Assembly (NCBI GenBank): GCA_003254925.1
Contig: QANZ01016334.1
Span: 43,778 to 107,777 of the forward strand
DNA from: Chamaecrista fasciculata
Lineage: Eukaryota; Streptophyta; Magnoliopsida; Fabales; Fabaceae
Reading direction: 5' to 3'
DNA length: 64,000 bases
Shown: one piece after another, positions 24,880-39,000 of the stretch
Position numbering within the stretch: the stretch's first letter is position 1
How the letters are laid out: each line of letters starts with the position of its first letter
Position numbers and translations under genes: made by a program
The notes under the pieces: generated by a model
What the model was told of the DNA's origin: nothing
The model's database searches: none
What the model saw: the letters and a program-made list of their open reading frames with translations, nothing else

Positions 24880-25475
24880 GTAAGGTTTCTGCATGTATTT
24901 GGATGGATTTCTTGTAGACTGACGTCTACGGAAGTGAGTTTCGTTTGTACAACTGATACGCTTTGACGGGTTGAAATGCCTTCTCATGTTTCTATTTGCA
25001 GTTTATTTTATGATCATGAGTTGACGCAAGATGATTAAAATTTGTGGGTTATCTTGCTTTGAGGTCATCTTGAACTTGATTGTAGTCTTCCTTATTTGGT
25101 AAACAGCTAGTTTCATTTGTTATGGGTCATGTTATCTGCATCACCAATTTTAGTCCTGCTTTGACATCTAGCTTTCTGTTCACTAGTTTTTGTGTACTGG
25201 TGGAAGTTCTACACTTGACTGAGATTATGCTGTCATTAGTGTTCCCTCCCATAGTCACGTACAAATTATGTTGTCATTAGTGGTATGATTTCTTAACCCC
25301 AAATGATGGAAGTGATTATGACTAAAATAAATTGAAATGTTGTCTGTTTAATTTTAAGAAATTTAGTTTACTTTACAACCTGAAATCACGTGTATGCTTG
25401 TCTTCTTTCCTCTTTTTTGCTTTCTTGAAGGAGGCCTCGCATCAGTCATTTGGTCACTAGCAACTTCGGCGAACT

Positions 25476-27270
25476 ATGATGGCAAGTCGTGCCATTCAAA
25501 GATGGAGAATCTCCTATTTGACTTCTATGTTCTTTAGTGACATCAAGAGAACGCCCAGTAAAGAGTCTTTTTTGTGCAGTAGATTAATGATTCCAGAAGT
25601 AGAATGCAGTTCAAGTAGACCTATGTGTGTTTTTAAGCAATATCACGATGGAAGGCCAAGAGGGCCCCTTTGGAGAGGCAAGAAGCTTATAGGCAAAGAA
25701 GCACTCTTTGTAATATTGGGTATGAAGAGGTTTAAAGATGATGAAGAGAAGCTTCAAAAGTTCATTAAATCTCACGTGTTGAGGCTCTTGAAGATGGACA
25801 TGATCGCAGTTCTCACTGAACTTGAGCGCCAAGAGGAAGTTTCTTTGGCTGTCATGGTATGTTTTCTCTCTTGCTCTCATGTACTTTGATCATTTTCTTA
25901 CTAGTTAATTACTTTATTTTCAAATGCCTGATTTTGTTGTATTAGTTTCTAACTGTGTTTCTACTCTGATCCCTTCTGACATGGGACTCTGATGTAGCTT
26001 ATGCTGCACTAGGAAGTAAATTCATCTCATAAATGCGAAAATATATATTAGTTCTCAACACAGTACTTTTAGTCTTTAAAAACTATAGATTAAGAAACTA
26101 TTTAGTTTATTTTCTTGAATGGAAATCATCTTTCATTAGATATAGTTTCTTGGTGTCTTGTGAAGGCCCTTAGTGTACTCATTAACTTTGTGTTCAAGTT
26201 TATCAAATGAGAAGGAGGAATGAATGCTCTGTTCCAGGAAAAGAACTGCATTTCAGTGAGGAAGATGAAATTACAAATGTGAAATGTGATAATAATGGTT
26301 CTGAATTCTGATTATGGGACTTTTTTTTTTTTTGGCCTGAGATTATGGGACTTACTAACAGTATACAATTAGAACATAGAATATTTGAAGGATTATTATA
26401 TATTAAAACAAAACAAATATACCAATGTAAGATTAAGAATGTAAGTGTTCCATCAGAATATTAACCTTTTCTGTTAGTCAGCTGGGTCAATTGGAGGGAA
26501 CTCTAACAACAGGGTAAGAATGAAATATTTCACAAACTTTAAGGGAGGTGAATGTAATTTAGTCTAAGAAAATAACTTGGTAGATATTTCTTCACTAGTT
26601 GGTTCTATGTGTATATTCCCTTCCTTGCCAATTGCTTTTGTCAATTAACAACCACCTGCAATGACTTTATAATGTGTATTTAGTTCTCAAAGTTACATTT
26701 TAATAGTTCAAGAAAAGGGAGTAATTTGGAATTTTGTGATGTTTACTAGATGCAATTTCCTATATTTGTGTGTCGCCTAGTTTATTGGAATCTATATGAT
26801 TTTGATATTGATGTTTATTTTTGGTAGTGGTATTTATGCTGACAATACTTGTATCCTTGGGATTACAAATGAATATTAAGATGTTTAAGGTGATGCACAA
26901 GCAAGATTGGTACAAGCCTGATGTGTTCTTATATAAGGACCTAATTGTTGCGTTGGCAAGGTCCAAAAAAATGGATGAAGTAATGCAATTGTGGGAAACC
27001 ATGAGAAAGGAGAACCTATTCCCTGATTTTCAGACCTACACTGAAGTTATTAGGGGCTTCTTAAAGTATGGATCTCCAGCAGATGCAATGAACATATATG
27101 AGGACATGAAGAATTCTCCAGATCCACCAGAAGAGTTGCCATTCAGAATTTTGTTGAAAGGGCTCCTGCCATATCCTCTTTTGAGAAACAAAGTGAAACA
27201 AGATTTTGAGGAGCTCTTTCCTGATCAGAATATCTATGACCCACCAGCTGAGTTATTTGGTGCACGTTGA
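25476..27270 (+). CDS. Short organellar PPR protein, THA8-like (At1g62350-like)
   Basis: Two coding exons, 25476-25856 (donor ATG|GTATG) and 26881-27270 (acceptor ATTAAG|ATG), phase 0, 256 residues. The first 50 or so residues are basic and serine-rich, fitting a chloroplast or mitochondrial transit peptide. Then comes the family signature RPRGPLWRGKKLIGKEALFV, a helical region ending ELERQEEVSLAV, and pentatricopeptide repeats with WYKPDVFLYKDLIVALARSK, LWETMRKENLFPDFQTYTEV and AMNIYEDMKNSPDPPEELPF. The C-terminus is DPPAELFGAR. THA8-type proteins are short PPR proteins that bind RNA in organelle intron splicing; that role for this one is by analogy. The 1.0 kb intron retains no exon. Two methionines meet at the splice junction, so an alternative acceptor a few bases away is possible. 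Confidence 0.88.
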
Positions 27271-30200
27271 GGTTTGAATCTTTTTCTTTCCCCTTCCTCG
27301 GTTACACTGTGTTGAAGGGTTGCTTTTAGATAAATTATCTTCTTTCTCGGTATCTAAAAGCACATTTATGTACAATATAAATGAAATCCATTTAGAGGTC
27401 CCTTCAAAATTTCAAATTCATGATCGACTTCCATTTTTATGCGGGTCAGTAGATTCCAGATTGAACCACTCAAATCATCAAATTTCTTTTTAAAGAAAAG
27501 ACGATAGTCTAGTTACCCTTAGGCTGGTTTATACTTTGTTGGCGGGAAAAGAGAAAACTGATGCAAAGTATGAAGTGAAGAATAAGTGGTTGGCTTGTGA
27601 AATGGAATCTATTGATTTGCAATTTTGTTACTAGAAAAAGAAGTATGACAATGTCATTCTACTCAGGAATACTTAAAGCCTTCAAACTGCATTTGAGAAT
27701 GAATACACTAGGATGAATTCCTTTTGAGAATCAGTCGCACATATACGACAGATTTTTTTTTCTAATTTATTCTCTTAAAAAAATATTTCACTTTAGCACC
27801 CCATATGTTTTCCTCCCAGCAAAATATTCTTTTGCCGTGATATAAAATTGTGATGAGTAACTAATGATAAACGAAAAATCTGTTCTATCTAAAATGCTGA
27901 TTTGTTCTGTGTTTTATGAATCAAAATGGTCGAGTTTTTATAGTAGTATTTAGTTGAAAATATAAGGTGTAAAAACGAAAAGAACTAATTTTTGTGTAAA
28001 AACGGCCATTGATAATTTTTGTTATCGCAAGAGTGCCTTGGCGACCATGGCTTTTACGCTTCGTGCGACAAGACGTTGTTTGAGGTCTTAAAAGTTCTAT
28101 TATTTCTCATTTCTATTGTGGTTTTCTTGTTTCGAAGAGACGTGTTTGAAATTTGAATATCGATAGATTCACACTAATAAATCGAATTCCTTGCCCTTGG
28201 AGAATTTGAAAATTGTAAGAAACATAATTGAAGAATACCATAAAGTGTTGGAAACACTTCAAATGTAATAAGATTTATTGCATTTACTCATTAACCTTAA
28301 AAAAGTAAATAAAAGGGTAATTAGAATTTTTTTCTGAAGACAATATAATTCTCTTAGATTGGGCTTTCAAATAAGTATAAACAATTTTATTTTATAGAAT
28401 TGTGGTACCTCTAAATTTAAGATTTTACTCCTCTCCATGAAAAGCTACAAGAAACAAATGAAATATAGAAAAAGAAATTTTAGAGGATTCAATCCCTTTA
28501 GTTGATACCTTAAATATCTTCCGGGAGTCAATGGTTTGTTAAGTTGATACTCATTTCAAATAGTCACACCTTCTGTGATGATTAATTTTAAACAATTAGA
28601 TATTTAGATATTATAATTTCATCATACATAATGTAATGAAGTAGTAATTATATCATATACATTATATGTAATTAATAATATACAATATATAATTTTTACT
28701 TAATTGTTTCATGATGTATAAGTTATTTATTTTTCACTAAGCGATCTCTTTATACATAAGTTTTATACTAAAATTTTGATATTATTTGTAATTAAATTAG
28801 ATATTTTTTTTTATTTGCTAAAAAAAATAGATGTTTTTAAACATTAATTTTTTTTTTTGTTTTTTTTTAAATATCAAACCAAATTATATTGTAAAATAGT
28901 CAAATGACATTTACAATCGTTCAGATAATTCAAATTTAATAATAAAAAAAAATAATAATTTGTAAACATTGTTGAACTAATAAAACAAACTAAAAACACA
29001 ACTGATCATATATGGAATATAACTTTAGGATAAAAATTATTATCGATTTTGGTTTTGATAACAAAATATTTACCATCGTATTTCTTGTAATATCATAAAA
29101 GTAATGTTCTACATGAACGTAGATGTTATAAACATTTCGATCAATTTGATAGAAGATCAAAAGTTTTTCGACATAAATATTCATATTTGAATCTATTTAG
29201 TGCTGAAACAAAATTTTCTATCAAGTTGTTGAATTTAAAAATTTCACGTAATACGAAAAATAATTAAAAATATCAAATGGAATATAAATAAATGTCATAA
29301 TATTATAATGATTTACAAATTTAAACTATATATTTTAAACTAAACCAAACAATTAATCTATCGGTTTGGATTATATATTTCAAATTAAACAAAACTGTGT
29401 GTTTATTAGTTTAGTTCAATTTGCTTTGTTTTAGTTCTATTAAATCAATTTAGTTCAATTTTGAACACTGTGATAGATAAATGATCAACTTTTTGAAATA
29501 ATGATGCATTGTTTATTAATCTTTAGTTATGTTCTTCAATTTGTTTCAAGCTAAATGCCCTAAAACTAAAATTATCATTATTTATTTATTTGTGTGCCTT
29601 GAGTATACCTAAAAGTTAAAATTATTGCTTAATAGCTAGTTGTAATTGAATAAGATAAGTTTATGCCCTTTACTCCTATTTTATATCTAAACTTAATATA
29701 ACTACCAATTCTCAGTGAGTATAACCATTAGTTTTTTTAAAAATAAAGCTTTTATTGATATAGAGGATGATTTTTTTAATTGTACGTGATTGTCTTTTTA
29801 AGCAGCAGAAATGCCAAATTTGAAATACAAAATAAAAAATACACAGAAAAAGTATGTATATAAATATATCTTCTTGTTTGCCTTCACATCTTCTCAATAG
29901 ACATTGAAAAAAATATAAAATCAATGAGACAGCTTACATTTTCTTAAATTATATATATATATATATATAAATTTCAAATCCTTGTGGTAATAATAAAAAA
30001 ACGAGAGTAAACTACACTCTTCTTTGAAGTGGTTATGAAACCACTTCAATTTTTAGGTTACAATGCTATGAGTTTGAAGCAACCTATTATATTTCACCGA
30101 TTTTTTTATTTAGTTAAAATTTTCAATAAATAAGATTAAATTAGGTTTGAAAGTAATTTTCTATAATTTTTTATTTTTTAGTTTCATAACTACTTTCGAA

Positions 30201-30570
30201 CCTGATTTGATCTTATTTGTTGATGATCTTAATTGAGTAGAAAAAGAACTCAAGAGTAATATGCAACTTCAAAATCATTACAATCAAACTTGAAACGAGA
30301 GAGATATGACCAACTAAATTCATTTTACAATGAAATAAGTGACTTGTTTTTGGACCTCAATTTGACAATATTTATTAACGACTTCAACTGTATAAAGAAA
30401 GAGGCTCGTTAATTCGAAACTCTTCACTTTTTGAACTTAAACTAAAAAAATATAATCATATTCTCTTGTTAGGATTAAAAAATGAAAAAAAAACCAAAAC
30501 TATATTTTGTCTAGAACATAGTATAATACTATAATCTAAAAGCCCAAGCCCCAAACTTTTTTATTTTATT
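27271..30570. other. Long AT-rich intergenic region
   Basis: The 3' UTR of the PPR gene is followed by about 3 kb of very AT-rich DNA. There is an (AT)n run near 29950-29969 and repeated 'tttagttcaattt' text near 29418-29462. The small open frames (28990-29184, 29712-29924) show no family. No gene, RNA or clear transposon was recognised. Confidence 0.45.
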
Positions 30571-30639
30571 TTTGAAATTTGTTTATGTTTCTTATTTTGT
30601 CGCCATCAATCAAAATTCAAAACCACCATTCCCATTAGT

Positions 30640-30903
30640 AGTATTTGTTCATTGTTCATTATTCATTACTCTGCTTTGCTTTTGTGTACTCCACGGGACA
30701 CACTTCCCTCACTCACGAATCACCCTTCAGATTCTTCTCTCCCTTTTTTTCTTCAACAAATTCCCACTCTCTCTCACGCGCGTCCACCTCACGCGCATTC
30801 CCTCCCTTTTTCTCCTTCTCCTTTCTCTTCTTTTTGAATTTCCATTTCCAATTTTCCATTTCCTCAATCCTTATCTCACATTCTCCCTCCCAATTCCTTC
30901 CAG
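30640..30903 (+). other. Probable 5' UTR exon of the lipid phosphate phosphatase gene
   Basis: A pyrimidine-rich (C/T) leader ends at CCTTCCAG|GTAACTC after 30903. The next exon begins at 32757 or 32761 (tandem acceptors CCAG and CAAG), two to six bases before the ATG. The leader contains several upstream ATGs in different frames whose use depends on the transcription start. The intron is about 1.85 kb. Confidence 0.6.
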
Positions 30904-32762
30904 GTAACTCACTCACTTTCATTCTCTCTGTGTATCATTCATCAATTGTGCTCGCGTCTTTACGGTTTTGTTTCTTCGGTTTGATTTTGTATGCGAAATT
31001 CTTTGCTGAAAAAGTTTTCAATTATGATGATTAAGCGGTTATTTAGGTTCAGTTTTCTTTACTTCAGCAGATAAACTGTAGTACGTCTCTCTCTCTCTCT
31101 TTCTTGTTTTTTATTTATTTCTTTTGCTCAATCCCTGTTTTACTTTCATGAATCAAAATGTAAGAAATAGAGATTCTGGCATCTGGCATTTTGCTTTCTT
31201 ACTTTGCGTGCGAGTTGATTAATTTCGTTTCAAGTTACTTACTATAGGTTTCAGTATTGTCTGTCATTGAAACTTCAAATTACTGAAGAACGCATTATTT
31301 TGGCTTCTCTAGTTATGTTTTCTTTGAGAATTATAAGATTCTTAATCTAGAGCTCTGAATTGTCTAGTGATTGAGAATGTAAGTTTCTTTCAACTGACTA
31401 GACTAAACTTAAACGATCACTATGCATTCTTAGCTGAATTATATTATCTTCAAAATTTTGAGTTTTCTATACGAGAGTTTATTCTTTGGATGTTAAGAAA
31501 TCTTGGATCGAGTTTTGGTTGGGTAATACGCTACATTTGGAAAAAGAACAGTTAAAGCACTCAAGTGAAATCAATGATTAAGTTGAGATTAATGTCCTAC
31601 CTTCTACGGAGGTACTTTTTAAAAATATGAATTTACTTGTAGTGGGAGGACAAAGGCTGAAAATAAGCATGAATGATTCAAGCGATCTCAAATGATATAA
31701 AGATTACATTTGAGCTAAAGTACATAAATATTTGTAGGATTGTAGTGCTATGTTGCTTAAAGCAAGTGATACATTTGGGATTTGGCTGTCTAATATACTA
31801 ATAATATATATATGATTTTGGGCTATATTGTTAGTGATTTCCAAAGTCTTATTATGTTAGCACATAAATAAAATAGCATATATAATGTAAGAAAGAGAAT
31901 CTAAAATGCATGTTGGAGATTGGGACGTTATTTGTTTAATTATGTTTGAAATATAATAATACCAAGTATTCGATATTAGAAAAATTATTTTAAGGAAGAC
32001 TGGTATGCACTTTAGTACATGCCAAGTCACTCTTAATTACATATTGTCATGCTTCTACATAACTCAGCAATATTTTGTAACAATAATAAAACCGAAAGCT
32101 ATAACTACTCTTGAAGGTTAATCATTGGGTTCCATAAACACTAAAAAAATTAATTTATTAGCATGTAGAATTTGATATTCCTTTCTCCTTGTACCTTTAA
32201 CAGGTAAGACTTGAAGCTGAAAATCGGGGCACTCGGGGGAAAAACATATGAGCAAATTTTTACAGAATCTAAATTACACTATTTTACTCTCATTTGAGGT
32301 TGGCCTTTCAGTTTCCTTCTCAAATCACTACTGAATACTGAGCACCCCCTCCCCTTGTAATTCCCCACAGAAAGAAACTTGAAAATCAGATGCAGAAATA
32401 TATATTTTCTAGAATCGATAGGTGCTGATGATGCTAGTGTTATTTTTTTGGTTGCCATATGATAAATCTGAACTAAATTTATGTCCTTTCGCTTCTCTTG
32501 TACTTTATGTGGTCCAATTAATTTCTCTGAGAATTCTGTTGAGGCATATTTATTTTCTGATCTGCTTTGTCCTGTTCTGTTTTGTTAGATGATTTTTTAT
32601 TTGTTCTGTTTTATTGCTCTCACTTTATAACTGTACATGTCTTTGTCTCCGTTCTTATCTATCTCTGTTTATTTATTTTAATTATTTACTCCTTTCTATC
32701 TTTTCCCTCTCTATATTTCCCAAGAAAGTAGTAACTTTCTTTTTTGTTACGTCCAGCAAGAA

Positions 32763-34968
32763 ATGCCAGAAATCCAGTTGGGTGCACACACTATACGATC
32801 ACATGGAGTGAAAGTGGCTAGAATACATATGCATGACTGGTTGATTCTCTTACTGCTTGTCGTGATTGATGTCATTCTGAATGTGATAGAGCCATTTCAC
32901 CGGTTTGTTGGAGAGTGGATGCTGACAGACTTGAGATTCCCACTGAAAGATAATTCCGTTCCCTTTTGGGCTGTTCCAGTATGATTCACTTCCCAAAATA
33001 ATTTCATTTGAAGAAATTTATACCTTCTGATATTGCATATTTTCTGGATGTTTGGCTTGAACCAATTTAGAAGGTAAACTCTTGAATTTCAATATTCTGG
33101 ACAGATGATAGCAATATTGTTGCCCATGGCTGTCATTCTTGTTTATTACTTCATTCAAAAGGACGTCTATGACTTCCACCATGCTATATTGGGTACATTT
33201 CTGATCTTTTTGAACCTTTTCTACATCAGTCCAGCATGATCATTATCTTACTATGTTTTGTCAAATGCATATTCAGGCCTTCTATTTTCTGTCCTCATTA
33301 CTGCTGTTATAACTGATGCTATCAAAGATGGTGTTGGACGACCACGTCCGGATTTCTTCTGGCGTTGTTTTCCTGATGGCAAAGGGGTGGGTTGTCCATT
33401 TTTATATATTACACGTTGCTTTTGCTTAGTACTATGCTCAGTAAACATGGCGTTAGTGCATGATTTGATCAGGTGTTTGATCCATTGACAAAAAATGCTC
33501 TATGTACTGGAAATAAGAGTGTTATTAACGAGGGACACAAAAGCTTCCCAAGTGGGCACACCTCTTGTAAGTACTCTGATCATCCTGCTGAGTATAGGAA
33601 AATTATTACATGCTTATTTAGTTTAGATTGATCCATAGTTTATTTCAAAGCTGAAGTTGTTCTGGACTACCATAAGGTCAGAACATCAAAGTTGTCGTCA
33701 ATGAACTAGCTTCTAATCCAAGGAGAAAAAAAGTATCAAAAGACTTTTTTCCTCCTTAAGTAATCATACTACTTTATGAAAAGCTTAGTTTTATTATTGC
33801 ATGGTTCAGCTAATATGTTGGTGAATAACATTTTGGATTTTTGGTTTCATTAATCCAATGGGGGAATGTGTTGTTTCAATTTTTCGTTCATTTTGAGTAG
33901 TGTATCTCAGGCTTCATGGAATCCCATCATTCAAGCTCATAAAACATTTATGTGTTGTATACTTGTATTTTATACAGGGTCTTTTGCTGGTCTTGGTTTT
34001 ATTGCTTGGTATCTTTCTGGGAAAATTAGAGCATTCGATCGTAAGGGCCACATTGCAAAGCTCTGTGTTGTTTTCTTGCCAATCCTTATTGCAGCTCTTG
34101 TGGGAGTCTCTCGCGTTGATGATTATTGGCATCATTGGCAAGATGTGTTTGCTGGAGGTCTTATAGGTATTGCTTTTTTCTTAAAAAAACTATGCAAGTA
34201 TCAATTCAAGCTTACTTTTGTTTTTAAAAAAAATCTTCTTTGTTGAAGTTCCTTATTCGAGTATCTTTTATGCAGGGATAACAGTTGCTTCCTTTTGTTA
34301 CCTACAATTCTTTCCACCTCCATATGACACGGATGGTATGTCCATAATTGCTGTATTTTTAACAAATTTAGATTATTACATTTTATACTGTGATTGGTTA
34401 TATGTGCAAGTTGTAATTCTTTTAAAGGAAATTAATTGGAAAACGATTTAACCTTCTGCAGATACTAATTGTAAGGAAATCACTGACTCACTCACCGAGT
34501 TAACAAAATGAATGGTTGACTAACATTAATGCATAAATGATGAATTGTGGAAACTTTTCAAAATTTTCTAATTCATAATCACTTTCTTTTTTTTTTTATA
34601 AAAAAAGATTTTTGGTTAGAAAAGTTATGGAGGTTACTTTTTTTTTAAAAAAAAGTCTAAACTTGGGAAGTTATGGAGAAACGATAACGGATATTAAGAG
34701 GTTAAAAAATAATAATAAGTTTACATGTGATTTTGAGACTAACAACAACAAAAAGAAAAACTCAAAAGCATATTATATAAGATGCATCATTGCATTTTTG
34801 GTTATCCAAGAAAAAAGAATTATTTATTAACAATGTGGCATAGTTTTGATTTATTGCTTGTATTATGTAGGCTGGGGACCTCATGCATATTTCCAGATGT
34901 TGGCCGATTCTCGTAATGGAGTTCAGTCCTATGCTGCCAACGATGACAGTTTTGAAGCACGTCTTTAA
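32763..34968 (+). CDS. LPP2: Lipid phosphate phosphatase, PAP2 family
   Basis: Integral membrane enzyme that dephosphorylates phosphatidic acid and related lipid phosphates. Exons: 32763-32978, 33105-33192, 33277-33386, 33473-33566, 33978-34166, 34276-34335, 34871-34968 (stop TAA); phases agree throughout, giving 284 residues. It starts [20 protein letters not shown], typical of plant LPP2. All three PAP2 catalytic motifs are present: KDGVGRPRP (KX6RP), FPSGHTS with the catalytic His, and SRVDDYWHH (SRX5H). About six membrane spans are seen, for example [17 protein letters not shown] and [16 protein letters not shown]. The PSGHTSW motif is split by an intron after TCT T. The length is slightly below the usual 290-310. 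Intron readings cause the longer spurious frames in this interval. Confidence 0.93.
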
Positions 34969-35032
34969 GTATAACATGCTGAGCTTCAGAATCAGTGAAG
35001 TGGATTCTCTAAAGTGTTAATGTTTGTGCATT

Positions 35033-35160
35033 TGATGTAATTTAGAAAGAGATAGGAAAAGATAGAGAAAGAAAGTGTGAGCCCATCAAATAATAGATAG
35101 TCTGAGACTCACGCTTTATTTCTCTATCTCTTCTTATTTCTCTCTTAATTGTACCAAATC
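35033..35160. mobile_element. Small hairpin MITE in the 3' UTR region of the phosphatase gene
   Basis: 'gaaagagataggaaaagata' and 'agaaagtgtgag' on the left pair with 'ctcacgctttatttc' and 'tctctatctcttcttatttc' on the right around the loop 'cccatcaaataatagatagt'. The ends 'atgtaattt' and 'ttaattgtac' are roughly inverse. It begins about 65 bases after the stop codon and would form a long hairpin in the mRNA if transcribed. Confidence 0.6.
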
Positions 35161-36033
35161 CGAGCTTCAGACTGTAAATATCCTAATTTGACATGATGGG
35201 GAAATCTCCAAGTCAATCAATGTCTGTTTTCATCGTTCAGAGTTCAGTAGAGAGATAGGAAATTAAAGATCACCAGATCAGATGTCCATAATCTATCTGC
35301 ATTTGAACTTTTTCTCAGAACTGACATGGATGAATCGTGTTATTTCCTCAAATCAGATAAGCTACCTTCTAGACTTAAACTTTTTTCTTCATGTATATCC
35401 TGAGTGTCAACCTTGTGGTATGTTTTTGTTGTTGTTGTCACTTGTCAGTTGCTTTCGTTTTGACTTGTGAGATGGCTTTGTTGTTACAAATGCATCAGAT
35501 TTGTTAGTTACCACAGCATTGTTTTATGTTATGATCGAGAAAAGTTTACTTTTTGGTGGTCTCTCTGGGTTTAGGTTTGGAATCAAAGTAGTATCTTTTG
35601 TATGCATGATACAATAGTATTTTGAAGTTTATGTGAAGAGTTGGACACATGATGATTAGTAACAGATAGCATAGATGTGGTCATTTATGGGGGTGTGAGT
35701 GCACTTTTTCGAAATATAAAGGACGAAGATGTAAAGGTACCATGAACGGGGAGAGCATTATGGAGAAGTTTCCAAGTGAGGGTGATGAGTCAAAGTATAA
35801 AACAAATATCACATTTGTGGAGTATAATACCTACATATATATACATCACGCGTTATATATATAGTGTTACTACACATGAATGCAAAGACGCCACCTATTT
35901 CAGCCTACAGATTATACCTCGTGCATTACAAACTTCAATGAATCATTTTTTTCAAAATGCTATTGTTGACCGTTTTGGCTTTTAGGTCAAAATGAATTTG
36001 AATACTAATATTACTTTCTTTGCAATTGTGTGG
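35161..36033. other. Convergent intergenic region
   Basis: This lies between the 3' ends of the phosphatase (+) and the primase homolog (-). No gene was recognised. The frame at 35776-35985 has no known domain. Confidence 0.5.
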
Positions 36034-39000
36034 CTAGTATGGCTCTGCATTTTCAACAATTCTCTTCAAAGCATCAGCTCCCAAATATTTCAGAACCTAT
36101 GAAATGTAATAAGCATGTCATGAAGAAAGTGTCTTTTGCATTTAACTATGAAAGGCAAAAATACTTTACATTAAATTTGAACCCATAAATTTCGTTTTCC
36201 ATAAGTCATTACTGAACTGAGATTTCATTTCCCTCCAAAGGAAACAAAATATTAATCCCGCATATTCAGTTGTATATATTTTGTATAACAACAAATCATC
36301 ATGTAACAGAAATCAGAAAAGATATACAAAACTAAGGAAATAGGTAAGGAAAACCATAGGTGTACCTCGTTAGCATCTTTGAAAGAGCTGAAATCATCTT
36401 TCTTTGGCCAATGTACTCGCCAGCACCTGACCTTCACAAAAAATCATAAATATTATATATATATATATATAAATATATATAATTTACAGGATGCATTTTA
36501 TAAGTCAAAGCAGAAATCCGAGCACTATGGTCCACAAGCCTCTGGTCAAGTGAACAAAACCAAATGCATGATTTGGCCATCTGATCTATTTAGTTGGATA
36601 TGGACAAATTTGCTACAATTAGCACTATATTCTATGATCCAACTATAATCAGTCATGAACCATAAATTTGCCGCACAAAGCAGATAAGGTTCCACAAATA
36701 TATCTGGGTCTCAATCAATTACAATAAATTACTGCATTTATATAACCTTTCTCTCCCAAGACGGCGCACCAGCTCGTTAGCTAAAGCTTGACCTGGTGGG
36801 TCATTATCGGTTGCTAGGATTATGCGATCTACCTATAAGAAAGAGAAAACAACAAACTACTTGAGTCTTCACTTGTGCTTCAAAAGATCTTATCTTACTT
36901 GTAGGGAAGACACCATATCTTGAATAGATGTACCTTATCCAAGTACTCTTTGCAGTTCCACAGGTATCGATATGCAGTGTCCTGACTTCAAAAAGACATG
37001 CATACACATTAATAGATGAGTCAGAAAAATCATTGGCGAGTGGCCAAATAGTTCACTGAGAAGAACAGAATATATAATGTACTCTAAATGATGATGTAGA
37101 AAGATATAAAGATTGAATGAGACACTGGGTGAGGAAAAGAATTATTGACTGTATATTATTTTCTACACTTCTGTATGATCATAGGAAAAAGTTTGTAGCA
37201 ATGTGTAGTAGGACTTCACAGGTCTCTAGGCTAAAAAGTCATAAATGTCTATCTATAGTCCGTTTTCATAGACAGAGTCATCAGTATTTTCAAGAATACG
37301 CTTTCTGCATTGACAAGAAGATGGACAGCAAACTGCATATCATTAGAAGTTTAGAACACAGATAGCAAGTGTTTTAAACTACTGATAATTTAATTCAAAC
37401 ATTGTCAATACACATGCTCAGTGTAATCCACAGATAATAATAAGCCAGAGCACCTATACATTAACACGTATATTTGTGCATGTATAACTTAAATATATTG
37501 AACTCCTCACCAGCACAAACCCAATTCCAACTTTCTTCATATTCATCAAGAAATATTTGTGTATTACATTGTATTCTCAAAAGTTGGACTCATCATGGTT
37601 AATATGATGATCATCATGAGTCCAAAAACATTCTTGTATCAACTCAAACCTCTTTAATAGGTGGCAAATCTTTGGAAGAAACCTTTCCTGGTGCACCCCC
37701 TGGAACACTTACACAATTGGGGAAGCCAGCCTCCTCAAGTGAAAGCTTATCTATTTCACCTTCAACCTATAATCAGCATCAGATTGTAATGATATATTCA
37801 TTTCTATTTTTAATTATTTTATTTTTGGGGAGCGGCAATAAGTAAAACAGGAAAATTCAGATTACAAGTAGAGATGGGCAAAATGGGTTAATAGAAATTA
37901 CAATAATGATTTCAGTTGCATCACTGATGTCATCAAGTCCATAAAGTATCTTCTCTGTGCCTTTTCCCTGAACATCAAACTCAACATTATCAATGCACTT
38001 TAGATATTTCATATCAAAATTGTATTCCTAAATAAAAAATGAGCATAACTTAAATTTACAAAGAAGCATCTAAATTCCTAGGTTTAAGAAGAAACTTGCA
38101 AGCTCTAGTGTTTCAAAAATTAAGGATAGATTGATCAAGTGCCAAAATTAAGGGTGAATAATAAATACACACAAATACATAACAATTACTAAATAAAAAA
38201 AACTTTTTTTGTTGAAATTTAAATGGAATGCATTAATACTTTCAAGTTTAATTCTTCATGACATTCATTTTGTTATTTACTAAGAATGATTTTCATCAAC
38301 ATATAGCTAGCAAATTTACAAAAAGGAAGCTAAATAAAAAAAAATTAAAAACACCACAAAATGAACGTATTAAGAGAGATGACCTTGGTGATGACCGGTT
38401 CTGTATCTTTTCTTTGTGAACTAGGTTCAAACCCACTACATAGTTTGTTTTACAAGATAGAAGCAGGAGGAATTTAAGAGAGGCTAAGCAATACTGGCTA
38501 AACAAGCATTTAACCTCGGAAAATTCTTCATTTCATCAGAAGCAAATGAGATACTAGAAATACAAAATATTGAATTTTTAAGTTTCCACAATGAATGAAA
38601 GGTTGGTTTGAGTTTCCATTTTACAGTTCTAATGCCATTACTCATGTTAAAGTTTAACATTATTTTCTCATTTGTAATAAATTATTCATCACAGTTTTAT
38701 TCAAAACCATGATTCAATTATAAGCCTCATATGATATTTGGCATATTTTTAGCAGGTTTAGGGAGTTCCTAAAGATACATTTGACAAAATCGAAAGTAAT
38801 TTGATATTCACTTCTTCCCCAAATGCAAATAGCATGCTCTTTATAATTTTATAATTATTTAATGTCTTCCTTTCTGCAACATAAATAGTTCCAATCCTCC
38901 ATCACACCAAGAAAGGAATAAGCTTGATAGTTGGGTGTAAACTTATATGTTATCATTGTTTCAATGACAATTATGTGAGGAAGCAAAACATCAATGTACA

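Noticed and set aside
30572-31034. Overlapping frames before the lipid phosphatase as a separate small gene
   Set aside because: They follow a pyrimidine-rich leader read in three phases and end at the 5' UTR donor; best explained as UTR.
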